Made by a program: the position numbers and the translations under genes. The notes under the pieces were generated by a model that saw only the letters and a list, made by a program, of their open reading frames with translations, was not told the DNA's origin and did not search any database. From NCBI GenBank assembly GCA_964644705.1, contig CAZXYF010000029.1, positions 1 to 23,721 on the forward strand: a DNA stretch of 23,721 bases, in the 5' to 3' direction. The DNA comes from CAZXYF01 sp964644705 (GTDB taxonomy: Bacteria; Planctomycetota; Brocadiia; SM23-32). Position 1 is the first letter of the stretch, and the number at the start of each line of letters is the position of its first letter. Below are positions 1-7,485 of this stretch, piece after piece.

Positions 1-1018
1 CGCCCTCCAGGCTGTTGCCGATGATAAGAGTGCCCGGCTCAACGCCATAGCTCACCCCCATCGGGGTGAGAAATGAAGCCTGTTTCTCGTGATTGATGGA
101 GAGTTCGGCCCGGTAAGGGGTCTCCACCTGGCTGACGGGGATATTGTTGTACATCCGCATCCTGACCCACTCGCCGGTGGGGATGGGATCTTTGGAGACG
201 ATATCCTCCGGCGGTGTGTTAAGCCATGCCTTCATACCCTCCTTCCCCCCCATCATGGATTGCCAGCGGGGATGGCCATGACGGTGACGGAGGAGAAGTT
301 CCACTTTTCCGTCCGGATGTAAGAGCAGCTTCGCGCCCCGGGTTCGCTCGCCCATCTCTTTCAAATTATTTGTTCCTATCGAATGCAGGATACATTGGGT
401 TTCCTCCGGATACTCGTCGATCTTGACCCAGACGGACACGCCGGCGTGCATGCCTTTAGTCTTGTATTTCCAGGGATAATCCTCGGGCGGCAGGAACCGC
501 AGGTCCGTACAGACCATCCGTCCTTCGCCGTTGCATTTCAGTCCCGTGCCGAATTTGCCATCCTCAGTAATTGACAGACCTTTGCCAAGCTCAAACACCT
601 TGCGATGCCAGCTGAAATCCTTAATCTCGCGGGGGCCAAGTTCGGAGAGATTGAGGGGGTCCGGCGCCCAGTTTCTCTTCTCCCGGTTGGGATCCGCCAT
701 TTTGGCCAGTTCCGCATCCTCCCCCACCTCTATGTTATCGACGTTTGTGATAAGTCTCTCGACCTTCCGACCGCTGTCCACGCGCTTTTTGGCCGCTTCC
801 CAGTTTTTGATTCTATTTTTTACCCGGTCGCTGAGCTCCCGTTTTGTTTCACCGAAATGCAGCAAAAGATATACCTTTTCGGACGCTAGCCCCTCCTCAT
901 ACCATGACTGCCGGTAGTCGTAGGAACCTTTTTTCGGCCCCGCTTCAGACAATCCAGGGAACATCAGGAAGGTGAGCACCACAACGGACAGGCATTTAAA
1001 GATTCTTTTCCGGGTCAT
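1..1018 (-). CDS. Exported LamG-like (concanavalin-fold) protein, 3' end outside window
   Basis: The minus strand is open without a stop from an ATG at 1018 to the left edge: 339 codons, with the C-terminus missing. Residues 1-26 form a signal peptide (MTRKR, then a hydrophobic run ending LSEA). Residues about 35-130 are charged and helical. From about residue 145 the sequence has the beta-rich character of LamG/concanavalin-like folds: FGTGLKCNGEGRMVCTDL opens it, HAGVSVWVKIDEYP is the typical central strand, and HPDGKVELLLRHR and TGEWVRMRMYNN follow. Such domains bind sugars or proteins outside the cytoplasm; no ligand can be named. The ribosome binding site is weak (AGGA about 10 nt upstream). 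A candidate promoter with an overlapping palindrome lies about 140 nt upstream. The LamG assignment rests on pattern only, but coding, strand and export are well supported. Confidence 0.8.
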   Translation of the reverse strand, partial: MTRKRIFKCLSVVVLTFLMFPGLSEAGPKKGSYDYRQSWYEEGLASEKVYLLLHFGETKRELSDRVKNRIKNWEAAKKRVDSGRKVERLITNVDNIEVGEDAELAKMADPNREKRNWAPDPLNLSELGPREIKDFSWHRKVFELGKGLSITEDGKFGTGLKCNGEGRMVCTDLRFLPPEDYPWKYKTKGMHAGVSVWVKIDEYPEETQCILHSIGTNNLKEMGERTRGAKLLLHPDGKVELLLRHRHGHPRWQSMMGGKEGMKAWLNTPPEDIVSKDPIPTGEWVRMRMYNNIPVSQVETPYRAELSINHEKQASFLTPMGVSYGVEPGTLIIGNSLEG

Positions 1019-1153
1019 ATCAGCGGTCCTGTAAAAAAGTGATTGGATCCGCGGCGCCATGACGGCGGACGCCGTGCACAGGCCGATAAATCAGCGTGCT
1101 GTTCCCCCCGAACAACACGTCGGCATACAATTACCTGAGTTGGTTGCTTCCGA

Positions 1154-1194
1154 CCTCTAATATGTACTATATAGAGGCAATATACGGAATGCAA
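1154..1194 (-). promoter_or_regulatory. Candidate promoter with palindromic operator for the LamG-like gene
   Basis: On the minus strand TTGCAT (1194-1189) is followed after 17 nt by TATAGT (1171-1166), a plausible sigma70-like -35/-10 pair. The -10 lies inside an interrupted 24-bp palindrome at 1154-1177, with arms CCTCTA/TAGAGG around a central GTAC. That is the usual position for a repressor operator. Transcription would start near 1159, leaving a leader of about 140 nt. The -35 matches consensus only at TTG, so this is a prediction from pattern. Confidence 0.4.
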
Positions 1195-1213
1195 ATTTTG
1201 CGCGCACGAGCGG

Positions 1214-1253
1214 GCGCGACATTTGAGGCATCGAATGTCTAACACTGTCGCGC
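1214..1253. repeat. Inverted repeat GCGCGACA/TGTCGCGC
   Basis: Perfect 8-bp arms lie at 1214-1221 and 1246-1253, 24 nt apart, upstream of the candidate promoter of the LamG-like gene. It could be a second operator or a transcript hairpin. No T tract follows on either strand, so it is not a standard terminator. Confidence 0.35.
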
Positions 1254-1364
1254 ACGCATGCCTGGCCGTTCGTCCGGCCCGCCGCAGGGTCTCATAGGGG
1301 TCGGACCACAACATATCGTTGCTGACACTCATTACACAACTTTTAACCCAACCATTTCACGAGT

Positions 1365-1388
1365 CGTCAGTTGCGCGCACAACTGACG
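1365..1388 (-). terminator. Hairpin downstream of the URO-D-like gene
   Basis: A perfect 9-bp stem (CGTCAGTTG/CAACTGACG) with a 6-nt loop lies about 115 nt past the stop of the minus-strand URO-D-like gene. No clear U tract follows on the minus strand, so it may stabilise a 3' end or do nothing rather than terminate. The structure is directly visible; the role is a guess. Confidence 0.3.
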
Positions 1389-1501
1389 GCTCGGTCGGAG
1401 ACCAAACCGGTCGCCCTAATCTGCCGTCTTCCTTTTCTGCCCCCCCGCCTGATCCAGACAAACAGCTTTTACATACAGTTTGCGGATCACGGACCGTTTT
1501 T

Positions 1502-2653
1502 TCAATAAAATCTCCGGCGCACTGCCCGTGCGGTCTCGAGCCAGCTGTCCACGGCCGCCAGTTCCCTCTCCACGTGATCCAGGTTATGGATACCATCCGC
1601 CCGCAAAGTGAACGCCCGTCCCTGACACGTTTCACAAATGCCGCTGAGTTGTTCTTCAATGTGTTCCTCACTGGCCCGCTGAATATCCTCCAGGGGATCA
1701 AAACAGATCTGCAGGACTTTATCATCCATCACCTCAACGGCTCGTTCCAGTTCGGTCCAGGGACTAACGTGAAACATCCGAAGCCCGGGTATCTGACGAA
1801 TATATTCCGCGAAATCCGTCACGTTACCGCAGGAATGCCAGTACCAAATCCCCTGAAACTCCCCCAGTTCCACCTCGCCGGGTAGGATACACTGTTGATA
1901 CAGTTCGGGCCGAAACATATTGCCGTTAACCTCGTCATTCAGAAGCACACCGGGCTGCACATCCGTCCCGAGATAATCGGCACGCTGCCTGACCCAACTC
2001 TTCCGGCACTCCGTCACAAAATCCACCATTTCCCGTAAGAAATCCGGGTTTTGAATGAGATCCATCATGATGTTTTCCGTGCCCCGCAGATAGTTACACA
2101 CGCCAAACGGACTTCGTTCCCATCGCGGAAAACTGACGGAAAAATCCTCCGGCAGAAGTTCCCGAATCCCCTCATACATCGATATCACAGTGGACATGAT
2201 ACCATCGGACTCGAAATCGGGCTCCGTAAGATTTTTGAGATCCGCCGGATCTCCAATGACCGGTTCTTCGGATATCCAGGGACATTCCTTCTCGCGATAG
2301 ACGGTTTTCATGCCGAAAAGTGACGGTTCCAGCGAAACCCCCATCCACAGATCAATGCGCCGATCCACAACCGTATTCTCGTCCCATCGATCGAACTTGT
2401 ACAGCATTATCTGCAATGCTCGCCGAAGGTACACCTCCGGCGTGGTGTAGAAGTCCGCCAGGCTGAAATCGAAAACGTCCGTCCACAGAGGGGCCTCCGG
2501 CTCCACCGTGATTGGTGGCACATCGCCGGCGCCGGGAAGATCAGTCTCGTCCGTCCCTCCATCCCATATTTCACGGTTCCGGGCATTTTTATCACTTACC
2601 TCTGCCGCCCGAACACGATCCAGCAATTCCGGAATTTCCATAGTTGCGATCAT
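1502..2653 (-). CDS. Uroporphyrinogen decarboxylase-like / MtaA-type methyltransferase domain protein
   Basis: This 383-residue cytoplasmic protein resembles the URO-D superfamily, which includes HemE and zinc-dependent cobamide methyltransferases (MtaA, MtbA, CmuA). Supporting segments are ERSPFGVCNYLRG (179-191), LLNDEVNGNMFRPELY (237-252) and YWHSCGNVTDF (271-281), the last being the usual His-x-Cys site with H273 and C275. The C-terminal Cys expected of zinc methyltransferases is not evident: the aligned stretch reads FTLRADGIHN (348-357). It lacks the HemE N-terminal signature as far as I can see, so haem synthesis is unlikely. In PVC bacteria such proteins often sit in methyl- or sugar-catabolic loci. 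The start at 2653 is chosen because GGGAG lies 8 nt upstream; an ATG 39 nt further up has no such site. Substrate unknown. Confidence 0.85.
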   Translation of the reverse strand: MIATMEIPELLDRVRAAEVSDKNARNREIWDGGTDETDLPGAGDVPPITVEPEAPLWTDVFDFSLADFYTTPEVYLRRALQIMLYKFDRWDENTVVDRRIDLWMGVSLEPSLFGMKTVYREKECPWISEEPVIGDPADLKNLTEPDFESDGIMSTVISMYEGIRELLPEDFSVSFPRWERSPFGVCNYLRGTENIMMDLIQNPDFLREMVDFVTECRKSWVRQRADYLGTDVQPGVLLNDEVNGNMFRPELYQQCILPGEVELGEFQGIWYWHSCGNVTDFAEYIRQIPGLRMFHVSPWTELERAVEVMDDKVLQICFDPLEDIQRASEEHIEEQLSGICETCQGRAFTLRADGIHNLDHVERELAAVDSWLETARAVRRRFY

Positions 2654-3194
2654 CACATTTCTCCCAAGCGGTAATCTACGCGACGGACGCAAGTCGAGTC
2701 TATTCGGTCATCACCTGAGTGTACATAGTAGGTGACAGGTGCACGGTGCGCAATATCTCCTCGGGAGCGGTCATGGGGGGCACGATGATGGAGGTGAAGA
2801 TTCAGTGAACCACGTGCGTTTTGTGATGCCCTGGATAACTGAAACACTCTGGTTAATACCCGCCTTAAAATAGCTGCGGCTGCTGATCGAGCGCCTTCGT
2901 CTGATCGCACATCGGGTCCCGAACGACTCCTGGGATGGCCGCGTTTGCATGTGCATTCCGCACACAGGACCTGTAATATGGATATTGGGTTGTCGGCGAA
3001 CATAAGCGGGGATTGTGCACATGTGATCTCAATTGATCGGATTAGACTTTCGTCTGTCCCCACCGCCGTTCGTCCGCGCTTCGCATACGCGTGCGATCAG
3101 GCAGCGCCAATCCTTGCTGGATACCCGCAGCGGTCATCGCACCACGATCACGACATTGGCGGTTTATATTTTTGCTATTGAAGGGGCGAAACAA
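2654..3194. other. Divergent intergenic region
   Basis: This 541-nt gap lies between the minus-strand URO-D-like gene and the plus-strand protease genes. It contains the candidate promoter and palindrome at 2711-2753, an 8-bp palindrome CACATGTG at 3018-3025, and a GATC pair at 3025-3028/3035-3038. Frames that cross it lack ribosome binding sites and look like chance openings. No convincing -35/-10 pair was found for the rightward lipoprotein gene; TATATT at 3165-3170 is the best -10 and has no good -35. Confidence 0.55.
2711..2753 (-). promoter_or_regulatory. Candidate promoter with palindromic operator for the URO-D-like gene
   Basis: On the minus strand TTGCGC (2753-2748) is followed after 17 nt by TACTAT (2730-2725). 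The -10 lies within an inverted repeat, TCACCT (2711-2716) and AGGTGA (2730-2735), with a GTAC near its centre (2721-2724). Transcription would start near 2718, about 65 nt before the ATG at 2653. The layout resembles that upstream of the LamG-like gene. Both hexamers are imperfect. Confidence 0.35.
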
Positions 3195-5255
3195 ATGGCA
3201 ATAATGCGCAGAAGAAAATGGATTCTTACACTGATCTACTGTTTGGTGCTGGCAGGATGCGCCCACACTCCCGCCCAATCGGGTCCCGACGCACATACCC
3301 GCATTTTCAAGGCGGTTGCCCGAACCGGAGGCCGGGCAACTGTTGGAATTTATTACTCGCACAACGAATACATCAGCTATTACGGCACGGGCGTGGTGAT
3401 TTCCCCCGACGGCTATATCCTCACCTCTACCACTGTTATACCGCCGGACTCGGAAGGGGACATAGAGATCCACTTTGGCGACCACACGGAGAAAATCGCC
3501 AAACTCGTGGAGTCAAACAAAAAAGTGGAGGCTTCTCTGTTAAAAGTGGACGCAACGGGTCTGACCCACCTGCCCGTCGCCTCTCGCCTCCCTTCGCTGG
3601 GGGAACGAGCTTACAGTTTCGGCAACGCACGTCATATCATGCGAGTCAGCAGTCAGGCGTCCTTCAGCGCGGGGCGCATATCCGGGATTTACACCGTCTC
3701 GGGTAACACCGGACTCAGTTCGTATGAAGGCCTGGCCATCGAAACCGACGCCGCAGTGAATCCCGGGCAGGACGGGGGGCCGCTGCTGAACTCAAAAGGC
3801 CAGCTGGCCGGTATCATCTCTCTCAGCTTCTCCGATGCCAGATGGTTGGGGGTGGCGGTGCCCATTACGCGGATTTGCAAATCACTGGACACCATCAAGA
3901 GTGGCCGAGTAAACCTGTCGTCCTACCCCCTGGTTGACCCACCTCCGTCAGACGTTAGGACGGGGAAGACGCTGGCAGAAGAAGCGGACGAGATGTCTTC
4001 TGCCCTCGTCCGACTCCATGTCAGTCGTAAGTATGGACCGGAGACCATGCCCCGGTATTTCTGGCCGCGTTACCTCAAAAAGCACAAAGACAAATGGGAT
4101 AAAGCGGACAAAAAAAAGCGTCGATCCCTTCTGGATTCCTTCACAACGGCGGAAAAAATCCTCAAAGCCAATCAACAGGTCCGTCGTCCCAATGACACCA
4201 CCACGGGCGTGCTCATTTCTCCGGAGGGTTACATACTCACGAGTTCCTTCAACGTGGCAACCGACGTTCGACTGGTCCCAAAGGATGAGAAGGACAAAAA
4301 ATACGGAAAAATTAGTTTTGACTGGGACCTGGGCAATCTGATTGATAATTCGAAAAAGTTTAAACCCGTAAAAAACCCCGTCCAAAATATGGTGGCCATC
4401 CTCAACGACGGGCGATCCTATGATGCGGAGATCATTGCTCACCACAAACCGCTGAACGTTACTCTCCTTAAGGTGGACGCCTCCCAATTGCCGCATGTGG
4501 ACATTCCAGAGAGAGAGATCGAGCCCCAAACGGGCCAATCCATTGCTTTACTCGGCACGAAAGGAACGAAACATCCGTGCACCATCAATACCGGCATCAT
4601 CAGCGCGCCGGCGAGACATCGCGGACAATATTTCCAGTGCAGCGCTATGCTCAATTACGCCAATAGCGGTGGCCCTGTGATCGGTAGAGAGGGGCGATTG
4701 CTGGGTATTGCCACGGCTCCTTTGCGCCCCGGCCCAATTACCGGAGCAGTGCTTCCACTCGCGCAAATAGTCCAACGGTGGAAATTTGCCCCCAACAGTG
4801 GGATCGGCATGGTGGCCCGAATTGATCACTTGGCGGACGATCTGCAAAAGCTTAAATCAGGCAAGACAATCGGACACCTCCAAGGAGCATTTTTGGGCGT
4901 CGCGATGGATCGGAAAAAAATATTCCAGGAAGGAGCGTACGTCGGGCAGGTTCTCCCCGATACTCCCGCGGAAAAGGCTGGTATCGAAAACGGGGATCAA
5001 ATTCTCGCCATTGACGGGATTACGCTGAACTCCTGGAAAGACCTGACCGAAGCGATTAGCAAGCACGCCCCCGGTGACAAAGTCGTCGTACGGATAAAAC
5101 GCCGGGTCGAATCAGATGAACCGGAAGTTTCCCCTGAGGAATCGTCTAAAAAACAGAAAAAACTCGGCGAACTGACGGTATCGCCGAAAAAGAAGGAGAA
5201 ACCTGCAGAATATAAAACCCTCGATCTCACTATCACTCTGGGAGAAAGAGAATGA
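3195..5255 (+). CDS. Lipoprotein with two degenerate trypsin-like domains and a PDZ domain (HtrA-like pseudoprotease)
   Basis: 686 residues. The start at 3195 has AAGGGG about 8 nt upstream and opens a lipoprotein signal ending in lipobox LAGC (C22), so the protein is probably membrane-anchored outside the cytoplasm. Domain 1 (about 45-235) has the Deg-protease frame but GYILTSTTVI puts Thr80 at the His position, Glu112 replaces the Asp, and GQDGGPLL puts Asp193 at the Ser. Domain 2 (about 330-530) has Phe352 for His, Asn421 for Asp, and keeps Ser491 in ANSGGP. A basic, Lys-rich linker (about 290-325) separates them. A PDZ domain covers about 560-635 (GAFLGVAMD, PAEKAGIENGDQILAIDG), followed by a charged tail. 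Neither domain has a full triad, so proteolysis is not expected; substrate binding or regulation of the downstream protease is the likeliest role (inference). The stop overlaps the next start by four bases. Confidence 0.88.
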   Translation: MAIMRRRKWILTLIYCLVLAGCAHTPAQSGPDAHTRIFKAVARTGGRATVGIYYSHNEYISYYGTGVVISPDGYILTSTTVIPPDSEGDIEIHFGDHTEKIAKLVESNKKVEASLLKVDATGLTHLPVASRLPSLGERAYSFGNARHIMRVSSQASFSAGRISGIYTVSGNTGLSSYEGLAIETDAAVNPGQDGGPLLNSKGQLAGIISLSFSDARWLGVAVPITRICKSLDTIKSGRVNLSSYPLVDPPPSDVRTGKTLAEEADEMSSALVRLHVSRKYGPETMPRYFWPRYLKKHKDKWDKADKKKRRSLLDSFTTAEKILKANQQVRRPNDTTTGVLISPEGYILTSSFNVATDVRLVPKDEKDKKYGKISFDWDLGNLIDNSKKFKPVKNPVQNMVAILNDGRSYDAEIIAHHKPLNVTLLKVDASQLPHVDIPEREIEPQTGQSIALLGTKGTKHPCTINTGIISAPARHRGQYFQCSAMLNYANSGGPVIGREGRLLGIATAPLRPGPITGAVLPLAQIVQRWKFAPNSGIGMVARIDHLADDLQKLKSGKTIGHLQGAFLGVAMDRKKIFQEGAYVGQVLPDTPAEKAGIENGDQILAIDGITLNSWKDLTEAISKHAPGDKVVVRIKRRVESDEPEVSPEESSKKQKKLGELTVSPKKKEKPAEYKTLDLTITLGERE

Positions 5256-6508
5256 AAAAGCATCGCTGCCAGATTGTATTCCTGCTTGTTTTCGGTATTC
5301 TGATTTCTTTCTGCCCTATCCGGACGAGTACGGGCACCCCGAGCCGCAGGAAACAAATTCAGGACGTCCTGCGTCGGGTCCGACCGGCCTTTGTTTTCAT
5401 AGGGGGTGGCAGTGGAGCGGTCATCAGCCCCGACGGTTACCTGGTCACCAATGCTCACGTCGTGAAGGACAACAAACAATTCACTGTACGGCTGGGCAAC
5501 GGAGAATCTCATGAGGCACATGTGGTCGGATTGAACAAACGGGGGGATCTGGCGCTTATGAAAATTGATGGTGGTGAAGGACTGCCCCATGTTGAGTTGG
5601 GGGACAGCACGCAGATGGCCGTGGGCGACTATTGCATGGCCATAGGGAATCCACTGGCGCTGGGCCTGATCGACCAGACCCCGACAGTCAGCATCGGCGT
5701 TCTGTCCACAAAACACCTTTTCCGGGGAACCTACAACGACGCGCTGGTGACGGATGCGCCGGTCAACCCCGGTAACAGCGGTGGACCGCTGCTCAACATG
5801 GACGGAAAGATCATAGGGATTATTGGCCAGATAGAAACTCGATGGGGTCTCCGTGCGAATACCGGCATCGGCCTGGCCATCAGTGCCGATCAGATCAAGC
5901 GATGGCTGCCGAAACTGCGGAAAGCAGAAGGGGAAAACGTCCCGCGGGGATACCTGCGTGGCATTCAGTGGAAGGCCAGACGCGCCAAAAAGCGGCCCGG
6001 CGCCCCCATAAAAGACGTTGCGAAGGGGAGCCCGGCCGCCGCGGAAGATCTGAAAGGCGGCGACATCGTCATCGGAGTAAACGGTCTGGACGTGTGGAAC
6101 GTGGACCGATTCCGCGGTATCCTTGCGGGATATCCCACCGACACGAAAATCACCCTGCGCGTGCACCGGGAAGGTGAAACCAGGAAAATCGACGTCCGAC
6201 TGCGCAAACCGGCCGAACCTGGGTTCAAATTAGAAATGGGGGAGGTTAATGACAAGAAGAAAGTACTCATCAAAAAAGTCATTAAAGGTTCAGCGGCCGC
6301 CCGTGCGGGACTCAAAGAAGGGGACATTCTCGTGGCGGTCGGGGCACGTGAACTAAGCGGTTCACCGGATCACCAGAAATACATGGCCATCATCGCCCTG
6401 CGTCGCATGTTCGCGCTGAATCGACAGATTGTGCTCACCATCAAACGTCAGAAGAACGAGAAAATGGTGAAAAAAACGATACGATTCTTCCCGGGTGGCG
6501 AGGAATAA
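5252..6508 (+). CDS. HtrA/Deg-family serine protease with two PDZ domains
   Basis: 418 residues, the typical DegP/DegQ layout: N-terminal signal or signal anchor (about 4-28), trypsin-like domain (about 35-220), PDZ1 (about 232-316) and PDZ2 (about 325-413). The triad is complete: His69 in VTNAHVV, Asp99 in GDLALMKI, Ser176 in GNSGGPLL. Family members degrade or chaperone misfolded envelope proteins, with PDZ domains recognising C-termini and controlling assembly. The gene starts within the stop of the pseudoprotease gene (ATGA overlap at 5252-5255) with GGAG 7 nt upstream, which points to translational coupling and matched amounts of the two products. The region is directly readable as an active protease by motif; its substrates cannot be inferred. 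Confidence 0.95.
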   Translation: MKKHRCQIVFLLVFGILISFCPIRTSTGTPSRRKQIQDVLRRVRPAFVFIGGGSGAVISPDGYLVTNAHVVKDNKQFTVRLGNGESHEAHVVGLNKRGDLALMKIDGGEGLPHVELGDSTQMAVGDYCMAIGNPLALGLIDQTPTVSIGVLSTKHLFRGTYNDALVTDAPVNPGNSGGPLLNMDGKIIGIIGQIETRWGLRANTGIGLAISADQIKRWLPKLRKAEGENVPRGYLRGIQWKARRAKKRPGAPIKDVAKGSPAAAEDLKGGDIVIGVNGLDVWNVDRFRGILAGYPTDTKITLRVHREGETRKIDVRLRKPAEPGFKLEMGEVNDKKKVLIKKVIKGSAAARAGLKEGDILVAVGARELSGSPDHQKYMAIIALRRMFALNRQIVLTIKRQKNEKMVKKTIRFFPGGEE

Positions 6509-6574
6509 ACGTCGCCGGGCTGAGATGCCCCATCGCGGGCCCAAATCCTGATGCAGAGTTATCGGTGATGATCC

Positions 6575-7483
6575 ATGAGCAGCCAACGCAATCAGAACAG
6601 CCCCGGCGTGTTTCGGGCGTGGCTGGAGGTGCTTCGTCTGCCGAATCTGCTCACGGTGCCGGGAGACGTCATCGCCGGATACGCACTGACGCAGATGGCC
6701 ACCGCGAGCGCTTTTTTCCGTAGCGACCTCCTGTTCCTCATCGGTGCCTCCCTGAGTATATACGTGGCCGGCCTGCTGCTCAATGATTGGAAGGACCGGC
6801 ATGAGGACGCGCGGAAGCGGCCGGAACGCCCTCTACCATCCGGCCGACTCTCACCGAACAGCGTGCTGGCCGTTTCCCTCCTCTTTCTCGCCACCGGCCT
6901 CACCCTGTCTGCCATGGCCGGTGGTATTCCCCTGCGGGTGGCCCTGCTTCTTGCGGGGTGCGTCATTTTTTACAACACTGGAGCCCGGCGGAACCCCTTT
7001 GTCGGTTTCATCACCATGGGAATCTGCCGCGGAGCCAATATGTTGTTGGGGGCATCCCTCACTACCAGCAGCATCGGCGACCCTGTTTTGCTGGCAGTTC
7101 TCATTTATACCGCCCACATCGCTTTGCTGACCTGGACGGCGGATGAAGAGACCCAGGTTGAACAGACGCAGCAACGATTTTCCGTGACACTCACCTTCCT
7201 CGGTGTTGCTCTCACCACCTTCCTGATCGTTGCCCATCCCGGCTCGCGCGCAGTCGGCGCGGCTCTGCTGGCCATAGCTTATCCGCTGATCTGCACATAC
7301 CGACAGAATTATGGCCGATCGGGCGATGGTATCGGGTATGTCGGATGTCTGGTGCGGGGATTAATTCCCGTGCAGGCCACCTTCGCCCTGGCCAGTTCAC
7401 GAATGGTGTCTCCTCTGGTCATGCTCTTTGCTGGCCTGCTGATCATTGCCCACCTTACGGGACGCACGTTTGCTGGAGGCTGA
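6575..7483 (+). CDS. UbiA-family prenyltransferase (EboC-like)
   Basis: 302 residues, a polytopic membrane protein with about eight hydrophobic segments. The first Asp-rich motif NDWKDRHED (N70, D71, D74, D78) fits NDxxDxxxD, and is followed by RPERPLPSGRLS, typical of UbiA enzymes that transfer a polyprenyl group to an acceptor. CRGANMLLGAS (151-161) is also family-like. The usual second motif is weak: WTADEETQ (187-194) is the best candidate. The segment order and the following phosphodiesterase-like gene resemble EboC and EboF of the ebo cluster, which has been linked to transport of scytonemin precursor in cyanobacteria and occurs in many other bacteria; this is recall, not a search. The ribosome binding site is poor. 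The gap to the protease gene is 66 nt and to the next gene 2 nt. Acceptor and prenyl donor unknown. Confidence 0.85.
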   Translation: MSSQRNQNSPGVFRAWLEVLRLPNLLTVPGDVIAGYALTQMATASAFFRSDLLFLIGASLSIYVAGLLLNDWKDRHEDARKRPERPLPSGRLSPNSVLAVSLLFLATGLTLSAMAGGIPLRVALLLAGCVIFYNTGARRNPFVGFITMGICRGANMLLGASLTTSSIGDPVLLAVLIYTAHIALLTWTADEETQVEQTQQRFSVTLTFLGVALTTFLIVAHPGSRAVGAALLAIAYPLICTYRQNYGRSGDGIGYVGCLVRGLIPVQATFALASSRMVSPLVMLFAGLLIIAHLTGRTFAGG

Positions 7484-7485
7484 TT

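Larger units (their letters stand above)
1019..1501. other. Intergenic region with several inverted repeats
   Basis: No convincing gene lies here. It separates two minus-strand genes and so holds the 3' end of the URO-D-like gene and the promoter region of the LamG-like gene. It contains three inverted repeats: 1154-1177, 1214-1253 (arms GCGCGACA/TGTCGCGC, 24 nt apart) and 1365-1388 (arms CGTCAGTTG/CAACTGACG, 6-nt loop). Short frames on either strand lack ribosome binding sites and protein-like composition. No tRNA-like cloverleaf was recognised. Confidence 0.6.

Noticed and set aside
89..917. Several overlapping plus-strand frames at the left edge
   Set aside because: They are antisense to the continuous minus-strand LamG-like gene, which has a signal peptide and coherent domain pattern.
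1502..2653. Reading the URO-D-like protein as HemE
   Set aside because: The H-x-C motif and lack of a recognisable HemE N-terminal signature point to the methyltransferase-like branch.
2653..3063. 136-codon minus-strand open frame upstream of the URO-D-like gene
   Set aside because: No ribosome binding site, low-complexity Arg/Ser composition, and it overlaps the URO-D start and its candidate promoter.
4997..6166. 389-codon minus-strand open frame across the protease genes
   Set aside because: It lies opposite two genes with clear protease and PDZ motifs and has no recognisable domain; it is an antisense shadow of GC-rich coding DNA.
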